Shown piece by piece: positions 21,893 to 33,179 of a stretch of DNA of 64,000 nt. The stretch is from Sipunculus nudus (lineage: Eukaryota > Annelida > Sipuncula > Golfingiida > Sipunculidae), in assembly GCA_026874595.1 (NCBI GenBank), contig CM049313.1, forward strand, positions 29,570,008 to 29,634,007, read 5' to 3'. A program made the position numbers and the translations under genes. Each line of letters begins with the position of its first letter. The first letter of the stretch is position 1. A model generated the notes under the pieces. The model had not been told where the DNA came from, did not search any database, and saw nothing but the letters and a program-made list of their open reading frames with translations.

Positions 21893-23382
21893 AGCTCAGC
21901 TGAATGTAAGTCAACTGAGATCTAGGAATGGTGCCTTTCTGTCGTCCGTCCAGACGTCCGGGCATCTGGCAGTACGTTAGCAGGGCACAAATCGTAACGG
22001 CTAGTCCTAGAAACTTCTAAGTAAAGATCCAGGGAGGTCAATAAAAAAAAATCCTTGGAAACCTGAAATAAGGTCATTAATTAATGCATGGTTTGTCATG
22101 AACCTTGCCTTGAATATTGACCATGACTAGTTTTGTCAGTTTCTGAAACGTGGTGGCGCCACATTTTTTTTTCCCCTATTTTAACGAATATTTTTCTATT
22201 TATTTACTATAAAATGACAACAATCATGTCATTTTCTCAGCTGTGATTACATCTGTTGTCCCAAAACCTGGTGTGTTTATTGATAAAAAATGGATGCCCT
22301 ATATTAATCACCCTGTCTGTCTGTCTGTTCGTATGTCTGTCTGTCTGTTAATCCGTCCATCCACACAAATTTGTTTCCAGACTATAACTCCAGGTTGGAT
22401 TGGCACATCGATTTCAAACTTGACTTACACATGGCCCACCACTAAAGCAAGAACCTATATGATTTTGGGGTCATGAGGTCAATGGTCAAGGTCACAGGAC
22501 TCACTTAATTAAAAAGATTATGGGTGCATTTTAATCCAAGCTTTTCATCCCAAATTTTCCATCTTGTGCATTTAGCTGACTTGCCAGTATGGGGAGAGCA
22601 TAAATTAATTTGGGGTCACAAGGTCAAAGGTCAAGGTCACAGGGGCCATCTGTTCACAAATTAGTTTCCAGATGATGAATCCAGTTTAGTTTGACATGTT
22701 GGTTTCAAACTTAATTTATAAATGGCCCACCACTAAAGTAAGAACCAAGTCGATTTTAGGGTCCAACGGTCATAGGTCAAGGTCACAGGACCCATTTCTT
22801 TAAAAGGAATGTGTATGCATTTGAAGCCAAACATTTCATCACAAGCCTTCCATCTTCAAGATATTGCTAACCTGCCACTAGTGGAAGATTCTGTTTGATT
22901 TTTGGGTCATAGGTCAGGGTCACAGGGCCCATCCATTCACAAATTAGTTTATGGATGATAATTCTGCTTTGGAAAGACAGACTGGCTTCAAACTTGATTT
23001 AATAATGACCAACCACATAAGTAAATTCATTTTGATTTTCAGGGTCCAGCCATCTAAGTTGAAGGTCACAGAAGCCACATCTTTAAAAAGATTGTGGGTG
23101 CACTGTAACTTTTCATACTGAACTTTCCAACGTTCACACATGGCTTACTTGCCCAAAGTGAGGAAACCTGTAGAATTCGAGGTTATCTGGTCAGAGGTCA
23201 AGGTCACTTTTTAAAAGATTGTTACAATAATCCTAATGCTTCAAGTTCAAGGATATTAAGTTCTAAGACTTTTTGGTCACAAGGTCATTGGTTAAGGTCA
23301 CAGGACTGTCATTCTGAAAATTTTTTTAAAAAATATCCTTATAGACAAATTCAGCTGAGTGTCAAGACCCATGGGTCCCTAG
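21893..23382 (+). mobile_element. H1 element, 1490 bp, chimeric core
   Basis: The 5' end is AGCTCAGCTGAATGTAAGTC after T5. The first about 340 bp are a degraded unit A. At about 22240 the core changes to a different module with (GTCT)n and repeated GGTCAAGGTCACAGG. The 3' end is TCAGCTGAGTG, AAGACCCATGGGTC, then CCTAG before TTGTGTTTTGTGCACCC. It is inserted at the same H2 position as H4 (17465) and H3 (38753). This is one set of termini carrying two unrelated cores. Confidence 0.75.
22300..23330 (+). repeat. GGTCA-rich module
   Basis: Four to five diverged units share 'CACAAATT.GTTTCCAGATGATAACTCCAG', 'TTTCAAACTTGA', 'ATGGCCCACCACTAAAG' and 'GGTCAAAGGTCAAGGTCACAGG'. Further copies occur at 25060-25830, 41127-41640 and 43416-43975. 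A perfect AGGTCA-A-AGGTCA lies at 22621-22633. Confidence 0.7.
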
Positions 23383-23558
23383 TTGTGTTTTGTGCACCCA
23401 TGCCAGAATTTCAGCAGTGATGTTTGTGTTATTGTTTCTTATTCAAAATGTTTAGTACCTGCATTGTCCATATACATGAGAAGTAATGGTCCAGCATTGA
23501 AGCATTATACCTGGTGTATTTCCCAATGCACAGGTTTGCATTAGGCCTGTAGGCCTTG

Positions 23559-24116
23559 TTTTAAATTTTTACACATTTCTTTTCTCTCTTTTTGAGACCT
23601 TTTATGATGTGGTCATCCATTAACTGCAAAAATTGTAACCATTGGTCCTAGAATCTTCTAACTTGACATCCAGGGAGGTCCATGAAAAGCCTTCTTGGAA
23701 ACCTGAAATTAGGTCTCCGTTACCCATATGTTCCAAGCTATGGGGCTTATAAGTACCCCCAGAACAAAGCAGGGCACAAATCAAAACCATTGGACCTAGA
23801 TTCTTCTTTCTTGACATCCTTAGAGTTCCTCAAACATTCTCCTCAGAAACCAGAAATTAGGTCACTGTGACCTATATTATCTGTTACAGGCCATGTTTGA
23901 GCACCCCAGAAATAATGCAGAATACACACAAATTGCCAGATTCCTCAGGACAGCTAAATGGATTTTCATCAAATTTGGTGTGCTTTTGGGTCTTAGTGCA
24001 CTTCAGCTCATATGCATGAACTATGATGCCACATACATTATCTTATTTAGTTGCCTGTTCAAGGACATATTGTCAACATGCCAGTCTCCTGAGCGTCATG
24101 ACCCATGGGTCACTTG
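23559..24116 (+). mobile_element. H1 element, 3' part
   Basis: One and a half unit-A repeats are followed by CCTGAGCGTCATGACCCATGGGTCACTTG at 24116 before TT. The left part of this element is interrupted by the H2 that ends at 23558. The flank after 24116 (TTACAAGCAAAAATGTAATTTTAGAC) is H2-variant body, also at 6183 and 44835. Confidence 0.65.
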
Positions 24117-24551
24117 TTACAAGCAAAAATGTAATTTTAGACTCTTCTAGCTTATACACTGTTTAATTATGAAACTGTTAAGCTGATTGGTTTAAACTTT
24201 ACAAGAATTATTCTGTGGTAGGGTTCTGCCAGTTTTATAAGAATAGTTTTGGTAAATGCAGCTATAAAAAAACAGCAAAGCCAATTGAAAAGGCTTTCAG
24301 TGTTTGAAAACAGATTTGACAGTATGCCAATTTTCAACATGCCAAGTCAAGAGGTCACTCAGTTCAACTAGGTGGGGTCCTGACATCACCATGGCAACTC
24401 ACCTGGCTCTGTCTGGTATCTAGGCAATGTGTCTAGACGTCTAGACACATCATCTATACGTCTAGACACATCGTCTAGACACAGAATGCCCAGAATAGAA
24501 CTAGTGGAACTATATCTTTCAACTGTTTGAAAAAACTTTATTTACATTTTT
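24117..24551 (+). repeat. H2-variant body with TCTAGA palindrome cluster
   Basis: This matches 6183-6610 and 44835-45258. The palindrome cluster lies at 24414-24485. It is interrupted at 24552 by an H1 5' end after TTTACATTTTT; the other two copies are interrupted at the same place by H3b elements. Confidence 0.7.
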
Positions 24552-25059
24552 AGCTCAGCTGACTATAAGTCATCTGAGCTATAGTTGTGGTCCATTGTCC
24601 GTCGATCGTCCGTCTGTCCGTCCGTCCGTTTGTCTGTCTGTCCGTCCGTAGATGTGGCACATTTTGAAACCATAAGACCTAGGAATCCAAAATTTGGCAT
24701 AATGTTAGATGTCCCCAAGATCTCCTACCAAGCCAAAAACTGGGTCTATGCGACTTCTTTCCTTTGAGAAATTAAGGAAAAACCTTAATTTTGTATTAAA
24801 AACCTATTTTCACACTTCAGGACTGCCTAATATCAAAACCACTCATCTGTTTTTTAGCTCAGCTGACTTTCATTCATGCTGGGCTATAGCGATGGGTCTT
24901 TGTCCGTCGTCCTTCCGTCTGTCAGTCCGCCCGTCCGTTAGCAGGGCACAAATGGTAACCATAGGGGCTAGGGCCATGAACCCTATGCAGTCTTAGAGGT
25001 TCTAAAAAGATCTCCTTGCAAACCTGAAATTAGGTCACTGCAACCTATATTCTCGAAGT

Positions 25060-25830
25060 TATGGGGTGTGTTTGCACCCGCCAGAAATAATTCTTTTACC
25101 CAAAATTTTAATCCCAAACCTTCCATCTTTCACATACAGCTCACCTACCAACAGGGGAAGAACCATGATTATTTTGAGGTCACAAGGTCAAAGGTCAAGG
25201 TCACAGAACCAACTTCTTTGAAAAGCCTTTGGATGCATTTTAAGCTGTGGATAAGCCAAACCTTTCATCTCAATTCTTTGATCTTTCACATATAGCTCAC
25301 CTACTAAGTGGGAGAAGAATCCTATAGATGTTGAGGTCACAAGGTCAAAGGTTGGGGTCACAGGATCCACTTCTTTGAAAAGGTTGTGAACACATTTCAA
25401 GCTAGACCTTTCATTCCAAACCTTTCAGCACTGATATAGCTTCTCTGCCAACAGGGGAAAAGACCTGTTGATTTTGAGGTCAAAGGTCAAGTTCACAGCA
25501 CCCTCTTCTTGCGTGGAGTCATTTTCAGGCAAACTTTTCAATCTATACTTTCCATCTGTCATATATGGCTTACCTACCAAAAGGGGAAGAATCCAATTGA
25601 TGTTGAGTTCAAAAGGTCAAAGGTCAAGGTCACAATATTGTTCTAAATGCTTGTGAACATATTTTAAGTGAAACTGTTCAACCCAAACCTTCAGTCTTTC
25701 ACATATGCCACATCTATGCATGACTGAATGAGGTTCAAACTTCATATTTATGGGTCTTTTTGCATGAAGAAATAACTAATTGATTTTGAGGTCAGCTGGT
25801 CAGGAGGTTAAAGGTTGCAGGACTAAGTTA
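25060..25830 (+). repeat. GGTCA-rich module with perfect DR1 motifs
   Basis: Four to five units of about 145 bp share 'CTTTCACATATAGCTCACCTACCAACAGGGGAAGAA' (in variants) and 'TTGAGGTCACAAGGTCAAAGGTCAAGGTCACAG'. AGGTCA-A-AGGTCA is perfect at 25185-25197, 25487-25499 and 25614-25626, and often followed directly by another AGGTCA. Confidence 0.75.
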
Positions 25831-26705
25831 TTCACTCATTGGTTGCCAAGTAATTACACCCGGCCAGATGTAAGTGGTTAGTAGTTACCCATCATTTAGA
25901 AAGAATCCAGTTGATATGTGGGCAAAAAGCCAAGGTCATAGGTCAGGGATGTTCACAATAACTTATTTTGTAGACCATTTATATTTTTCTTGTTTTCTTG
26001 TATATATAACCATGGCACTTACAACTGGTACATCTCACTGTGTGCCCATAATTGTCAGTGACACTTGTGATATACGACTCCCTTTTGTATCAGCTCATGA
26101 AGTGATAAGGATATATCATTAGTGCATAACAAAAACACTGTTGCCGGAATGCTTTGGCCAGGCATTAAGACTATGAGAGTTAAGTGTTAAGGTTTAGCTA
26201 CTGATTTATAAAATGATGGGAACATTTTGCAGTTTATATCATGGAATCATAGCAATAAACTTAGTTTTCTAGATATCTGAATATTATTATACAAATCATC
26301 AGATATACCAGCAAGTGTTTGTTCTGATAATATGTGGGTCTGTACCTGGATTTAGGATGGCTTTATTTGATTACAAGACTCTTAGTGATGCTTTCTACAT
26401 TTCTTTTCTTTTAGGTTTTGCAGTTTACCTACCCTGCTGAACCCATTGAATAGCAAGCTGATAATTAAAATAAATTTTTTACATTTGCATGTTCATAAAT
26501 CTGATATGAGAGCTCTTCAAACTGATCATGCCTTTCGAATTGTTTTGGACATTCATAACTGTTACATTCTTCTGAGCAATTGCTACAAGTTTAGTGTCTT
26601 ATTGGAGGATGTGTGATATCAAATGTCAGACTTGTCAGAAAACCATTATGTCTGCCAGGTAGCCATTTTAGAAATCCTTTTGCCAGGGTAGTTTCTGTGA
26701 TTTTT
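25831..26705 (+). other. Unassigned part of nested H1 core
   Basis: This is A/T-rich sequence with no repeat partner noticed in the window and no believable ORF. It continues after 30097 (GATGTTTGGTCCCTTTTATAGG), where the next H1 was inserted at a T-run. Confidence 0.4.
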
Positions 26706-26769
26706 AGCTAAGCTGACTGAAAGTCATCTGAGCTATAGCGATCACTCTTTGTCCATCGTCCGTCTGTCC

Positions 26770-28745
26770 GTCCGTTAACCAGGCACAAATCGTAACCGCT
26801 GGACCTAGAACCTTGTAACTTGGGATTCTGAGAGGTCCATAAAAATCTCCTTGGAAACCAGAAATTAGGTCTCTGTTACCCATATCCTTCGAGCTATGTG
26901 GCCCCAAAGTACCCCCCAGAAAAGTCAAAAATTTCATACAAAAACTTCAATATCTCATTAACTACTTGACTGATGGTCATGATTTTTGGCATACATATTG
27001 ATCATGAGATGTTACATCACTTCCTGCAGACTGGTGGCGCCACCTGTATTTTTCGATTTTTTACGAATTTTTTTCTCTATTTTTGAGACCTTTAAAAATG
27101 TGAACATCTGTTAACAAGGCACAAATCATAAAGACTGGACTTAGAATCTTAATTCTTGACACACTGAGAGGTCCATGAAAAATCTCCTTGGAAACCAGAA
27201 ATTAGGTCTCTGTTACCCATATCCTTCGAGCTATGGGGCCCCAAAGTACCCCCCAGAATAGTAAAAAATTTCATACAAAAACTTCAATATTTCAATAACT
27301 ACATCACTGATGGTCTTCATTTTTGGCATACATATTGATCATGAGATGTTCGATCAGTTCCTGCAGACTGGTGGCGCCACCTGTACTGTTTGATTTTTTA
27401 CGATTTTTTCCTCTATTTTTGAGACCTTTGAGGATGCTGTCATCTGTTAGCGTGGCACAAATCGTAACAACTGGACCTAGAATCTTCATTTTCGACACAC
27501 TGAGAGACCTATGAAAAGTCTCCATGGAAACCAGAAATTAGGTCTCTGTTACCCATATCCTTCGAGCTATGGGGCCCAAAATTACCCCCCAGAATAGTCA
27601 AAAATTTCATACAAAAACTTCAATATCTCATTAACTACATCACTGATGGTCATTATTTTCGACATACATATTGATCATGAGATGTTTCATCAGTTTGTGC
27701 AGACTGGTGGCGCCACCTGTATTTTTCAATGTTCACGAATTGTTTTCTCCATTTTTGAGACCTTTAAGGATGTAGTTATCTGTCAACAGGGTACAAATCG
27801 TAACGACTGGACCTAGAATCTTCGTTCTTGACACACAGGGAGACCCATGATAAGTCTCCATGGAAACCTGAAATTTGGTCTCTGTTACCCATATCCTTTG
27901 AGCTATGGCACTCCAAAGTACAGCTCAGAATAATGGAAAATTTGATACAAAAGCTAAAGTATCTGAACAACTAATGCAGAGATAACCATAATTGTTTGCA
28001 TGGATATTGATCATGGAGTGTTTCATAAGTTTCTGCAGACTGGTGGCATCACCTGTATTTGTTCGTTTTTTTTTACGAAATTTTTCTGTATTTTTGAGAC
28101 CTTTAAAGATATGAACATCTGTTAACAGGGCACAAATCATAAAAACTGGACCAAGAATCTTCATTCTTGACACACAGGGAGACCCATGAAAAGTCTCCAT
28201 GGAAACTTGAAATTAGGTCTCTGTTACCCATATTCTTTAAGCTGTATGGGTCCAAAATACCCCCCCCCCCAGAATAATGGAAAATTTGATACAAAAACTG
28301 CAGTATTTCAATAACTACAACACTGATGGTCATGATTTTCGGCATACTTATTGATCATGAGCTGTTCCATCAGTTTCTGCAGACTGGGTGTGCCACCTCT
28401 ATTTTTTTTCAAATTTTTACAAATTTTTTTCTTTTTTTTGAGACCTTTAAAGATGTGGTTATCTGTCAACAGGGTACAAATCGCAACAACTGGACCTAGA
28501 ATCTTCATTCTTGTCATGCAAGGAGGCCCATGAAAGGTGCCTGTGGAAACTTGAAATTAGGTCTCTGTTACCCATATCCTTCAAGCTATAGGACTCCGAA
28601 GTATCCCTCAGAATAATGGACAATTTGATACAAAAACTGAAGTATCTGAACAACTAATGCAGAGATCACCATGATTTTTTGCATGGATATTGACCATTAA
28701 GTGTTTTTATTAGTTCTGCAGACTGGTGGAGCCACCTGTATTTTT
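26770..28745 (+). repeat. Unit-A tandem array, about 6 units
   Basis: Signature starts lie near 26774, 27109, 27448, 27781, 28119 and 28464, with spacing 333-345 bp. This subfamily has private variants such as GACACACWGRGAGRCCCATG and TTTCATACAAAAACTTCAATATTTC, so it evolved separately from the 10.2-13.1 kb array. Confidence 0.88.
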
Positions 28746-29916
28746 GTATCCGCCAAAACGAAGTTTTGTGGATACTATGTTTTTGACCGAGTTCCTCCAC
28801 CGCGGCAGCGTTCGTTTCCAGAGAGCTCCTCGGAGACTAATGGACCGATTTTTCCCAAACTTACACCTATTATCGGGTCACATGTGAACTGGTGCCTAAC
28901 CAATATGCATTGACCTCTGACCTTTCCTCTCTATCCAGTGTCCATTTGTAGGTCTGTTTCCACTCATAAACCCTCATATCTGGGGAACCGTTTGACGGAT
29001 CAGGAAATAAAATTGATACAAATGTAGCCCTTGGATTGCTTTATAACATACACAAAAAATTGTGGCGCCACCTGTAACCATGTTTGCACAGTGTCCATCT
29101 GTTCATCTGCCTTGGGTTAAAATCACTCATATCTCTGCAGTGAATTGACTAATTCACCTGAAATTCGTCATGCGTATACATCCAGGATAGCTTTCTTGAT
29201 TTTATGACAGGTGGCGCCACCTATTTTCACGTTCACGCTGATGACATCCAAGCTTATATCTTGGGAACCGTTTGACCGATCAGGAAATAAAATTTATACA
29301 AATGTAGCCCTTTGATAGCTCTGTAACATACACAAAAAATGGTGGCGCCATCTGTAACAATGTTTGCACAGCGTCTGTCTGTTAGTCTGCCGTGGCCTAA
29401 AATCACTCATTTCTCTGTAGTGGTTCGACATAACTGCCTAAAATTTTGCAGGTTTATACATCGTGGACAGCTTTCTTGATTTTATGACAGGTGGCGCCAC
29501 CTACATTCTAGTTAACGCTGCACACATCCAAGCTCATGTCTCAGGAACCATTTGACCGATTGGGCCAAAATTGTGCATGTGTTTAGATCTCACATAGGTC
29601 TTTATCATACACAAAACTGGAGGGGTTACCTGCAAAGATTTTTGCACAGTGTTTGTCTGTTTGTCTGCCATGGGCAAAAATCGCTCATATACATGTAGTG
29701 GTTTGACTTTTCTGCCTAAAATTTTGCAGGTGTATACAACTTGGACAGCTTTCTGGATTTGTGGTAGGTGGCACAACCTACATACACATTTAGGCTGCAG
29801 ACATCCATGCTAATATGCAACATACCTCACTCTATTTCCCCTTGCCACTCAATCCATGCCTCACTATCCGATTTTGGCAGAAACATGTAGTCACTTGTTG
29901 GTTACCCGTATTCTAG
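28746..29916 (+). mobile_element. H3 element, 1171 bp, complete
   Basis: The 5' end GTATCCGCCAAAACGAAG runs into a hairpin with CTTCG..TTTTGTGGATAC. The 3' part is TTTTGGCAGAAACATGTAGTCACTTGTTGGTTACCCG, then TATTCTAG before TTTT. The core is unit C, with the perfect AGGTGGCGCCACCT at 29209 and 29489. The flanks (CCTGTATTTTT and TTTTAAAAGTTTACATTTTTCTC) join into a unit-A T-run. Confidence 0.8.
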
Positions 29917-31069
29917 TTTTAAAAGTTTACATTTTTCTCTATTTTTGAGATATATAAATACAGACTAAATCTTGGCCTGTTGGTTAATCTGTTTGATGCT
30001 TCAGTTGAATGGGTGTATACTACCATTCTGATGATAAAATTTCCTTTTGCGAATCTCTTCCCAGTCAGCTGAGCGTCATGACCCATGGGTCACTTGTTTT
30101 ATGATGTTTGGTCCCTTTTATAGGATGTTTGTTGTTCAATTTCCAACCTGTCAGAAATCCAATATGGCCACCAGGAAGCCATCTTTAAATTCCTTTAGAA
30201 CATATTATCTCAAGAACTATTAAAGTGAATGCAGTGGGATGTATATTAATGTAATCTTGCATTGGGTCAAAGATTTCTTAATAAATATGACCATCATTTA
30301 TGAAAGCTCAGTACAGCTGGCTTGTATTGAATAAAAATTAATATGGAAGCACCTGTTTCACAATAATTCTTGCATGGATTTCCTTGATCTTTTGCTATAT
30401 TTTGATCTTATATTTGTCCTGTGTGGTATTCCTTTTGAGACTGACAGGTATCGAGCAAGCTGTGGGATTAGTTCCTGATAGCTCAACAACCATACATTTT
30501 GCCTCAGACCATCATTCACTATGTTTTAACCAGACATATATGATAAGAATTTATGGCAACGTAGAAAGTTTAAACAAAATTGGCATATAGATTCTGCAAC
30601 AATTTTACTAGAAGTTGTGAATCGCAGCCCATGATGTTGCAGGTCATGCTTGGCAGCTGAGCGTCATGACCAATGGGTCACTTGTTCTTCATATTTACCA
30701 TAAATATTCCTCTATATAGTTCCTATGTACATGCCAGAAATTAAGTCTGTTAAGTATAATTTCTTTAAATTATGGGCCCGAACAAAATGGACTTTGTAAA
30801 AAATCAGGAAAAATATTTACTCACTTAACATGAAAAATTTTGAAACTAGAGTCACGTTTCCCATGTATATAACTATGTTTAATTAAGATTCAATTGTTTA
30901 CCCGAAATTAGATCTGAATTTTGTAAATTTAAGTTATTAGCATGAAAATAAAATCAGTACCTTAAATTTTGCCCATATTTGACCATGGCACGTTTTTTTT
31001 CCTGTAAGTACCATTGATTTAATTTTCACAGCATGTAAACATAAGTTTTTAATTTGTTTAAACCTGAAA

Positions 31070-31890
31070 TTTGAAAAGAAAAGCTTGAAAATTAAGCTAG
31101 TTATTGATTTTTTCTTGAGGCTCTATTGTAGTCATTTGCTTACAGATTACAGATGCAGGGTCCCACTCCAGGTCACTGGAAGTAAGCTATGCCAGGGTTT
31201 CTCATTTGTTACAGTCACTGGGGGAGATCCCCTGCTGTGACAGGTGTACAGTTATTCCAATATCACAACCCCCCAACCCCCCCCCCCCCCATAAACCAAA
31301 CCTGCCAAGTGTTATGCAGTAATTGTTATTGTTTTCACTGCTATTTCCACTCCAATATACAAAAACCTTCCTTGAAAAAGTAATTCAAGGTGTAATCCAG
31401 AAGATGTCATGTTGTGTTAAATTAGCATTTTTAAAGAAATCAGTTTTCTTTTAAATGATTTTAATAAATATAATTAAACCCATCAGTATGCTTAAATTAT
31501 TATAAAATATGAAGCACATTTTGGATAAATAAAGACACATTTAAAATTTTGAAATCTAAATCAAGTATTATTTTTAGATATTTATTGTTTTGCAGATTTA
31601 AAAGATATATTTTTGTGGTAAAAAATAAATAAAATTTGTATGCATGATGTGGTGATATCTGACAAGACTGAGACTTATGATGATGCAATTGAGAATTATG
31701 AATCAACTTTTATATTCAGATATATATGTTGTATTGGAAATGTATAGAAATATAAACTTATAACTAAAAAAATTGATGTGATAAAAAAATGAGGATTTAT
31801 TACAAACATTTGTTCATTATTTTCCTGCCTCAGCAGAATTGGAGATCAGGCTTTGCCCTGTATGTATGTGGTTAATTAGTTATATTTCAA
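31070..31890 (+). repeat. Older dispersed repeat, second copy
   Basis: The copy holds TAACATAAGTTTTTAATTTG, a C-rich stretch with C14 at about 31277-31290, TTAAACCCATCAGTATGC and then TATTGGAAATGTATAGAAATATAAAC. Its blocks match 13737-14165 and 18674-18845 in a rotated order. The site TTAGCATTTTTAAAG (31421-31450) is the empty site for the H2 at 14166. Confidence 0.65.
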
Positions 31891-32266
31891 CTGTATACTT
31901 CCCATAAAATTAAAAAATACATATATATTTAATAATATATATTATACAAAAAAATTAGATTCATTTGAACAAATGTGTAAACTTCTGAAATGTCAACAGT
32001 TAATTAAAAAGCCATCTAATGATCATGGTAATGGTACAGATCATTTGTTCACAGACTGCTCACATTTTGCAGTTTCAGGAAACACATGGTCAGGTCACAA
32101 AATTTTATTTGCAACAATTTCTTGCTCATCAATACAAATCAATGATATAAACCAACCATGGCCTCTATTACCTCTGTCTCTCACACTTTATCTCCATTTG
32201 ATATTATTTTTGATTTTTACCTTCAAGGTCAACTTCAGCTGAGCACAGTGACCCATGGGTCCCTTG

Positions 32267-32881
32267 TTTGTGAATCTGTGAGCTTATGCGATGGTCTGGA
32301 ATCTTCCGTCATACGTCATAGCTATCTCAAAAAGGGCAGGAGCTAGCATCACCAATTTTTTTGCTCAAAATTATCTAAAAAATTCTATCAGATTTTGCTT
32401 ATTTCTTGGCTAACTGCATTTTCTTAAATTTATAGGGAAAAAGCTAAAAAACATTTAAAAATTTTCTTCTCTGAAACCATGCTGCCAAATTGTCCGTTCA
32501 TCTGTCCATGTAATCCTCCCTGGCAAAAAGAACATATCCGAAATATCCTGACTGATACATCCTAGTATTAGAATGTCCTAGTGAAACGTGCAGGTCTGAA
32601 CATCCATTTTGCTGAAATCATAATGATGAAGGTAGATATACAGGACATAAGAGGATCAATATAAATTTTAAGAATAAACCTCCATTCATACTCCCAAACT
32701 TTGCACAGGTTCGCATTAGGCCTGAAGGCCTTATTGTAAATTATTCTTGTTTAAAATGTGTAGTACTTGCATTGATCATATACATGTTACACATGTAATT
32801 GAAAAGTAATGGTCCAGCATTGAAGCATTATACCTTGTTAATAAACCATTGCACAGGTTTGCTTTAGGCCTGTAAGCCTTG
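32267..32881 (+). mobile_element. H2 deletion derivative with two 3' ends
   Basis: An H2-like 5' segment (TGTGAATCTGTGAGCTTATGCGATGG) is followed by a short body. Two H2 3' termini follow: CACAGGTTCGCATTAGGCCTGAAGGCC near 32708-32735 and CACAGGTTTGCTTTAGGCCTGTAAGCC ending 32881. The first has the variant tail (GAAATCATAATGATGAAGGTAG) that is shared with 47495-47621. Confidence 0.6.
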
Positions 32882-33179
32882 TTTTCTTATTGCATCATTA
32901 AATGGTTTCAGGCCACAAGTTTCATTTATTACACAGTGCAAATGCGATTTATACCTAATTGGCTTGTTTTAACATGCTTTCTAAATTTTGTTTATGCTCA
33001 TTTGAATTTTGTTTACAGCAATTTATTTCAGTAAATATATTAATGTTAATTATAATACTTTGGCTCATTCCCATTATTCTAAAATTTACACAGTTTCATT
33101 TTTAGCAGGCTATTTCCTCTTAGCTTTTCAAATGCTAATATATATGAAAAACCAAAAGAAATAAGTATATTTTGCATTT
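32882..33179 (+). other. Intron sequence without recognised repeat
   Basis: A/T-rich sequence lies between the H2 terminus and the tandem H1 ends. No ORF or family match was noticed. It may be part of the original intron. Confidence 0.4.

Larger units (their letters stand above)
19100..23558 (+). mobile_element. H2 element(s) with nested H1
   Basis: The 5' end AGCGAACCTGTGAGCTTATATGATGG is at 19100 after T5. A second, decayed 5' end (AGGGAACCTGTGAGC) lies near 20498. The 3' tail ends CACAGGTTTGC, AGGCCTGTAGGCC, TTG at 23558. An H1 element occupies 21893-23382. The right flank after 23558 (TTTTAAATTTTTACACATTTC) is unit-A sequence, so this H2 lies within an H1 core. Confidence 0.65.
26706..30096 (+). 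mobile_element. H1 element with unit-A array and nested H3
   Basis: The 5' end AGCTAAGCTGACTGAAAGTCATCTGAGC follows T5, then GTCCATCGTCCGTCTGTCCG. The 3' end is TCAGCTGAGCGTCATGACCC, ATGGGTCA, CTTG at 30096 before TTTT. The core is a unit-A array (26770-28740, resuming 29917-30000). H3 is inserted at 28746-29916. Confidence 0.8.
24856..30684 (+). mobile_element. H1 element nested in H1
   Basis: The 5' end is AGCTCAGCTGACTTTCATTC, then GTCCGTCGTCCTTCCG. The core is a GGTCA-rich module and then about 900 bp of unassigned sequence. The 3' end is GCAGCTGAGCGTCATGACC, AATGGGTCA, CTTG at 30684. The flanks join to the empty site of the paralogous copy at 9811-9835. Another H1 (26706-30096) is inside. 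Confidence 0.75.
24552..32266 (+). mobile_element. Outer H1 element, split by nested H1
   Basis: The 5' end AGCTCAGCTGACTATAAGTC is at 24552, with (GTCY)n at 24597-24650. Its sequence stops at CTCATCTG-T6 (24855) and resumes at 30685 (TTCTTCATATTTACC), exactly as in the uninterrupted copy at 9811-9835. The likely 3' end is TTCAGCTGAGC, GTGACCCATGGGTC, CCTTG at 32266. The interior at 31070-31890 includes the older dispersed repeat. Assignment of that 3' end to this copy is inferred. Confidence 0.6.

Noticed and set aside
26415-26455. Possible extra TIMM44 exon after TTTTCTTTTAG
   Set aside because: The frame is short, does not match TIM44, and exons 2874-2984 and 33928-34047 already join in phase at a conserved continuous sequence.
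30384-30590. 68-codon ORF in the nested H1 core
   Set aside because: No conserved motif, no splice signals, and its surroundings are element core sequence.
31973-32242. 89-codon ORF near 32 kb
   Set aside because: A/T-rich, no motif, and its 3' end overlaps an H1 terminus.
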